Source of the DNA: Candidatus Avipropionibacterium avicola
GTDB lineage: Bacteria; Actinomycetota; Actinomycetes; Propionibacteriales; Propionibacteriaceae
Length of the DNA: 9,474 bases
Direction: 5' to 3'
Assembly (NCBI GenBank): GCA_018715445.1
Contig: DVLP01000344.1
Coordinates: 1 to 9,474, forward strand
In this document: positions 7,977 through 9,474 of the stretch, in pieces
How positions within the stretch are numbered: position 1 is the first letter of the stretch
Layout: each line of letters starts with the position of its first letter
Made by a program: the position numbers and the translations under genes
The notes under the pieces: model-generated
What the model was told of the DNA's origin: nothing
What the model saw: the letters and a program-made list of their open reading frames with translations, nothing else
Databases searched by the model: none

Positions 7977-8635
7977 GCCATCTCTATCGCAGTGCACCCG
8001 AGCGACCGACCCGGTCGTGGCGCCGCCCCAGCGGCACCGTGCAGTGGGTCACCACCATCATGCTCGGCCTCACCTGGACCCTGGTGTGGGGACGCTACGA
8101 CCTGCCGACCTTGTTGATGGGCCTGGTCTTCGGCGTCGTCGTGTCCCTGGCCTTTCCCCTGCCCCCGTTGAGGTTCAGCGGCACCGTACGGCCGTTGTGG
8201 TGGTTCGCGCTGACCGGCCGACTGATCTTCGACCTGGTCTGGGCCAGCGTCAAGGTGGCCTGGGCGGCCGTGGTCCGAGGGCCACGGGTGCGCAATGCCA
8301 TCCTTCGGGTGCCGTTGCGGACCCGGTCCGACTTCGTGATGACCCAGGTCGCCGAGCTGACGACCCTGGTGCCGGGGTCGGTGGCACTGGAGACCCGCCG
8401 CGCGATCCCGAAGGACGACGAGCACGAGGAACGATCCGAGTCGGCCGCGGAGTCGGGCGAGCAGGAGTTCGTCGGCACCAACATCTTGTACGTGCACGTC
8501 ATGGACCTCGGCGAGCAGCCTGACATCGAGGCCGAGCGGGAGAAGATCCGCAACCTCGAGGCCCGCGTGATCCGTGCCTTCGGCCCCCGGTCCGAGTACG
8601 ACCTGCTGCGCAAGGAGAGGGGCGGCGATGAGTGA
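7973..8635 (+). CDS. mrpE: Na+/H+ antiporter subunit MrpE with charged insertion
   Basis: This 220-residue MrpE/MnhE-family subunit is needed for assembly and activity of the Mrp complex. A basic N-terminus (~5-20) precedes hydrophobic segments at ~24-40, ~44-62 and ~75-100, then the soluble domain. Family-like features are WFALTGRLIFDLVWASVKVA (78-97), the LRVPLRTRSDF stretch (111-121), AELTTLVPGSVALE (127-140) and LYVHVMDLG (172-180). Compared with Bacillus-type MrpE (~158 residues), an acidic, hydrophilic segment at ~144-169 (including KDDEHEERSESAAESGEQEF) separates the VPGS motif from LYVHVMD. The insertion is in frame and codon use is unchanged, so it is not a sequencing artefact on its face. 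The ATG overlaps the mrpD stop by 4 nt. The 3' end carries the mrpF ribosome binding site and overlaps mrpF by 8 nt. Confidence 0.93.
   Translation: MSHLYRSAPERPTRSWRRPSGTVQWVTTIMLGLTWTLVWGRYDLPTLLMGLVFGVVVSLAFPLPPLRFSGTVRPLWWFALTGRLIFDLVWASVKVAWAAVVRGPRVRNAILRVPLRTRSDFVMTQVAELTTLVPGSVALETRRAIPKDDEHEERSESAAESGEQEFVGTNILYVHVMDLGEQPDIEAEREKIRNLEARVIRAFGPRSEYDLLRKERGGDE
8613..8617 (+). promoter_or_regulatory. Ribosome binding site of mrpF
   Basis: AGGAG is followed by the purine-rich AGGGG and lies 10 nt before ATG 8628. It decides the mrpF start in favour of this ATG over the in-frame GTG at 8574, which lies deep inside mrpE. Confidence 0.65.
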
Positions 8636-8966
8636 CCCGATCTCCACCCTGCAGGCCATCCGTGACGTGGTCCTGGTGCTGGCAGGCGTGCTGTTCACCG
8701 CTGCGGCTCTGGTCGGGCTCTATCGCCTCAGCAAGGGACCGACCACGCTGGACCGGGCCGTCGGCAGCGACCTGATGCTCGGCGTGCTGGTCGCGGGGCT
8801 GGCGATCGAGGCCGAGGTCAATCGCCACGCCACGTCGTTGCCCCTCATGTTGGTGCTGACCCTGGTCGGCTTCGCCGGACCGGTGGCGATCGCGCGCTAC
8901 ATCCCCGATGCGGCCCGCCACGACAGTCCCGACGACCGACCGAGCAGGGGTGGCGACCATGGATGA
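8628..8966 (+). CDS. mrpF: Na+/H+ antiporter subunit MrpF
   Basis: From ATG 8628 the protein has 112 residues, close to the family's ~90-100. Three hydrophobic helices are visible (~11-33, ~48-62, ~71-91). The family pattern appears as GPTTLDRAVGSDLM (37-50; Asp42 and Asp48 in the loop and helix entry where MrpF proteins keep an acidic residue) and LVGFAGPVAIARYI (79-92), the counterpart of the usual GF-GT-ARY motif with Pro in place of Thr. Residues 93-112 form a short hydrophilic, charged tail. MrpF is a small integral subunit of the antiporter, implicated with MrpA/B/G in cation passage. The start overlaps the mrpE stop by 8 nt (ATGAGTGA), and the stop overlaps the mrpG start by 8 nt. A longer form from GTG 8574 is possible but lacks a ribosome binding site and would add 18 non-conserved residues. 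Confidence 0.93.
   Translation: MSDPISTLQAIRDVVLVLAGVLFTAAALVGLYRLSKGPTTLDRAVGSDLMLGVLVAGLAIEAEVNRHATSLPLMLVLTLVGFAGPVAIARYIPDAARHDSPDDRPSRGGDHG
8946..8953 (+). promoter_or_regulatory. Ribosome binding site of mrpG
   Basis: AGGGGTGG ends 5 nt before ATG 8959. It supports this start rather than the in-frame ATG at 8908, which lies well within mrpF and has no comparable leader. Confidence 0.55.
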
Positions 8967-9339
8967 TCAGCTGATGGTGGCGATCGCCGAACTGGCCGGC
9001 GCCCTGTTCCTGCTGGCCGGAGGTGCGGTCTCCCTGGCCGCCGCGATCGGCGTGCTCCGCTTCCCCGACACCACCACCCGCGCCCACGCCGGCGCCAAGC
9101 CCCTGTCGCTCGGACTTTTCCTGGCTGTCGGCGGGCTGGCCCTCACCCTGCGCGACCCCGCGGTGATCGGACTGCTGCTGCTCGTCGTGGTCTTCCAGAT
9201 CCTGACTGTGCCGGTGGCCGCCCACATGGTCGGCCGCGTGGCGTATCGCTCCCACCTCATCGACGAGAAGACCCTCGTGGTCGACGAACTCACCGAGGAC
9301 CTCACCCGCTCCGGCTACATCCGCTCCGACGACCAGTAG
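8959..9339 (+). CDS. mrpG: Na+/H+ antiporter subunit MrpG
   Basis: This 126-residue PhaG/MnhG-family protein is the last gene of the operon. Three hydrophobic helices (~7-33, ~47-64, ~68-92) surround the signature IGVLRFPDTTTRAHAGAK at 30-47, the strongly conserved first loop of the family. QILTVPVAAHMVGRVAY at 80-96 matches the conserved end of the third helix. A hydrophilic C-terminal tail (~97-126) follows. MrpG is a small structural subunit required for a functional Mrp complex. The ATG at 8959 overlaps the mrpF stop by 8 nt (ATGGATGA) and has AGGGGTGG upstream. The stop is TAG 9337-9339; repeats begin within a few bases of it, and no clear hairpin-plus-T-run terminator follows. Confidence 0.95.
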   Translation: MDDQLMVAIAELAGALFLLAGGAVSLAAAIGVLRFPDTTTRAHAGAKPLSLGLFLAVGGLALTLRDPAVIGLLLLVVVFQILTVPVAAHMVGRVAYRSHLIDEKTLVVDELTEDLTRSGYIRSDDQ

Positions 9340-9343
9340 CCCA

Positions 9344-9377
9344 GGCCCAAGGCCACCCAAGGCCCAAGGTCACCAAG
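9344..9377 (+). repeat. Two-copy tandem repeat after mrpG
   Basis: GGCCCAAGGCCACC (9344-9357) recurs 17 nt later as GGCCCAAGGTCACC (9361-9374), differing at one base, and AAGGCCAC follows as a partial third copy. It begins 5 nt after the mrpG stop. It is too short to classify and may be simple slippage. Confidence 0.6.
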
Positions 9378-9392
9378 GCCACTTCGCCCTGC

Positions 9393-9451
9393 GATTTCTG
9401 ACCAGAATTGCAGCAGAAACCGGTTGCCATCTGCAGGATTGCTCAGAAATC
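9393..9451. repeat. AT-richer inverted and direct repeat in the mrpG downstream region
   Basis: Perfect 9-bp inverted arms GATTTCTGA (9393-9401) and TCAGAAATC (9443-9451) enclose 41 nt. Inside are a direct repeat, CAGAATTGC-AG-CAGAAACC (9403-9421) versus CAGGATTGC-T-CAGAAATC (9434-9451), and the 8-bp palindrome AACCGGTT (9418-9425). The segment is clearly less GC-rich than the genes. It could be an operator for a gene beyond the window, a dispersed palindromic element, or an RNA hairpin. There is no T-run after the right arm, which argues against a classical intrinsic terminator. Confidence 0.55.
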
Positions 9452-9474
9452 ACGGCGGGGTGGGCCCTGGGCCA

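Larger units (their letters stand above)
9339..9472. repeat. Imperfect terminal inverted repeats bounding the noncoding tail
   Basis: GCCCAGGCCCA at 9339-9349 is matched in inverted orientation by TGGGCCCTGGGC at 9461-9472 (reverse complement GCCCAGGGCCCA), differing by a single extra G. The pair brackets the tandem repeat and the inner inverted repeat. The whole 9340-9474 stretch holds no gene I can support. Whether the pair is a small element or chance in GC-rich DNA is open, since the window ends 2 nt further on. Confidence 0.35.

Noticed and set aside
9370..9451. Intrinsic terminator for the mrp operon
   Set aside because: The inverted arms are AT-rich, 41 nt apart and lack a following T-run; no compact GC-rich hairpin with T-run was found.
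9370..9453. 27-codon minus-strand open frame beginning with GTG after mrpG
   Set aside because: No ribosome binding site, made largely of the repeat sequence, and no recognisable product.
1..9474. Defence system, CRISPR array, prophage or biosynthetic cluster
   Set aside because: All sizeable coding space is accounted for by a regulator, an RNA-modifying enzyme and a housekeeping-type antiporter operon; no matching genes or regularly spaced repeats are present.

Overview
The window is GC-rich DNA with coding on nearly every base. Its codon use and gene types, namely a large LuxR-type regulator and an Mrp antiporter operon with a fused MrpA-MrpB, point to a high-GC Actinomycetota. A member of the Propionibacteriales would fit, but the sequence alone does not fix the family. 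Nothing here looks recently acquired: there is no integrase, transposase, tRNA, rRNA or CRISPR array.

Layout: (1) Bases 1-1968 (+) hold the 3' part of a large LuxR-family (LAL/MalT-like) transcriptional regulator whose start and expected ATPase domain lie before the window. (2) Bases 1940-2842 (-) encode an RluA-family RNA pseudouridine synthase. It converges on the regulator, and the two genes overlap by 29 bp at their 3' ends. (3) A 112-bp divergent intergenic region (2843-2954) separates the synthase from the antiporter operon. (4) Bases 2955-9339 (+) are a complete, tightly coupled operon for an Mrp-type (CPA3) cation/proton antiporter in the order mrpA(B)-C-D-E-F-G. MrpB is not a separate gene; it forms the C-terminal domain of MrpA. 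Genes are separated by 1 nt or overlap by 4 to 8 nt, so translation is probably coupled. (5) Bases 9340-9474 are noncoding and AT-richer, with short tandem, direct and inverted repeats.

The six Mrp proteins together form one membrane complex that exchanges cytoplasmic Na+ (or another monovalent cation) for external protons, supporting salt and alkali tolerance. MrpA and MrpD are the complex-I-like antiporter subunits and keep the key Glu and Lys residues. MrpC is NuoK-like, and E, F and G are small subunits required for the complex. The regulator and the pseudouridine synthase show no evident functional link to the antiporter.

I found no convincing new biological system. The points that merit a second look are the charged soluble extensions on MrpC and MrpE and the repeat-rich segment after mrpG, whose CAGAAAYC motif also occurs in the intergenic region before the operon.
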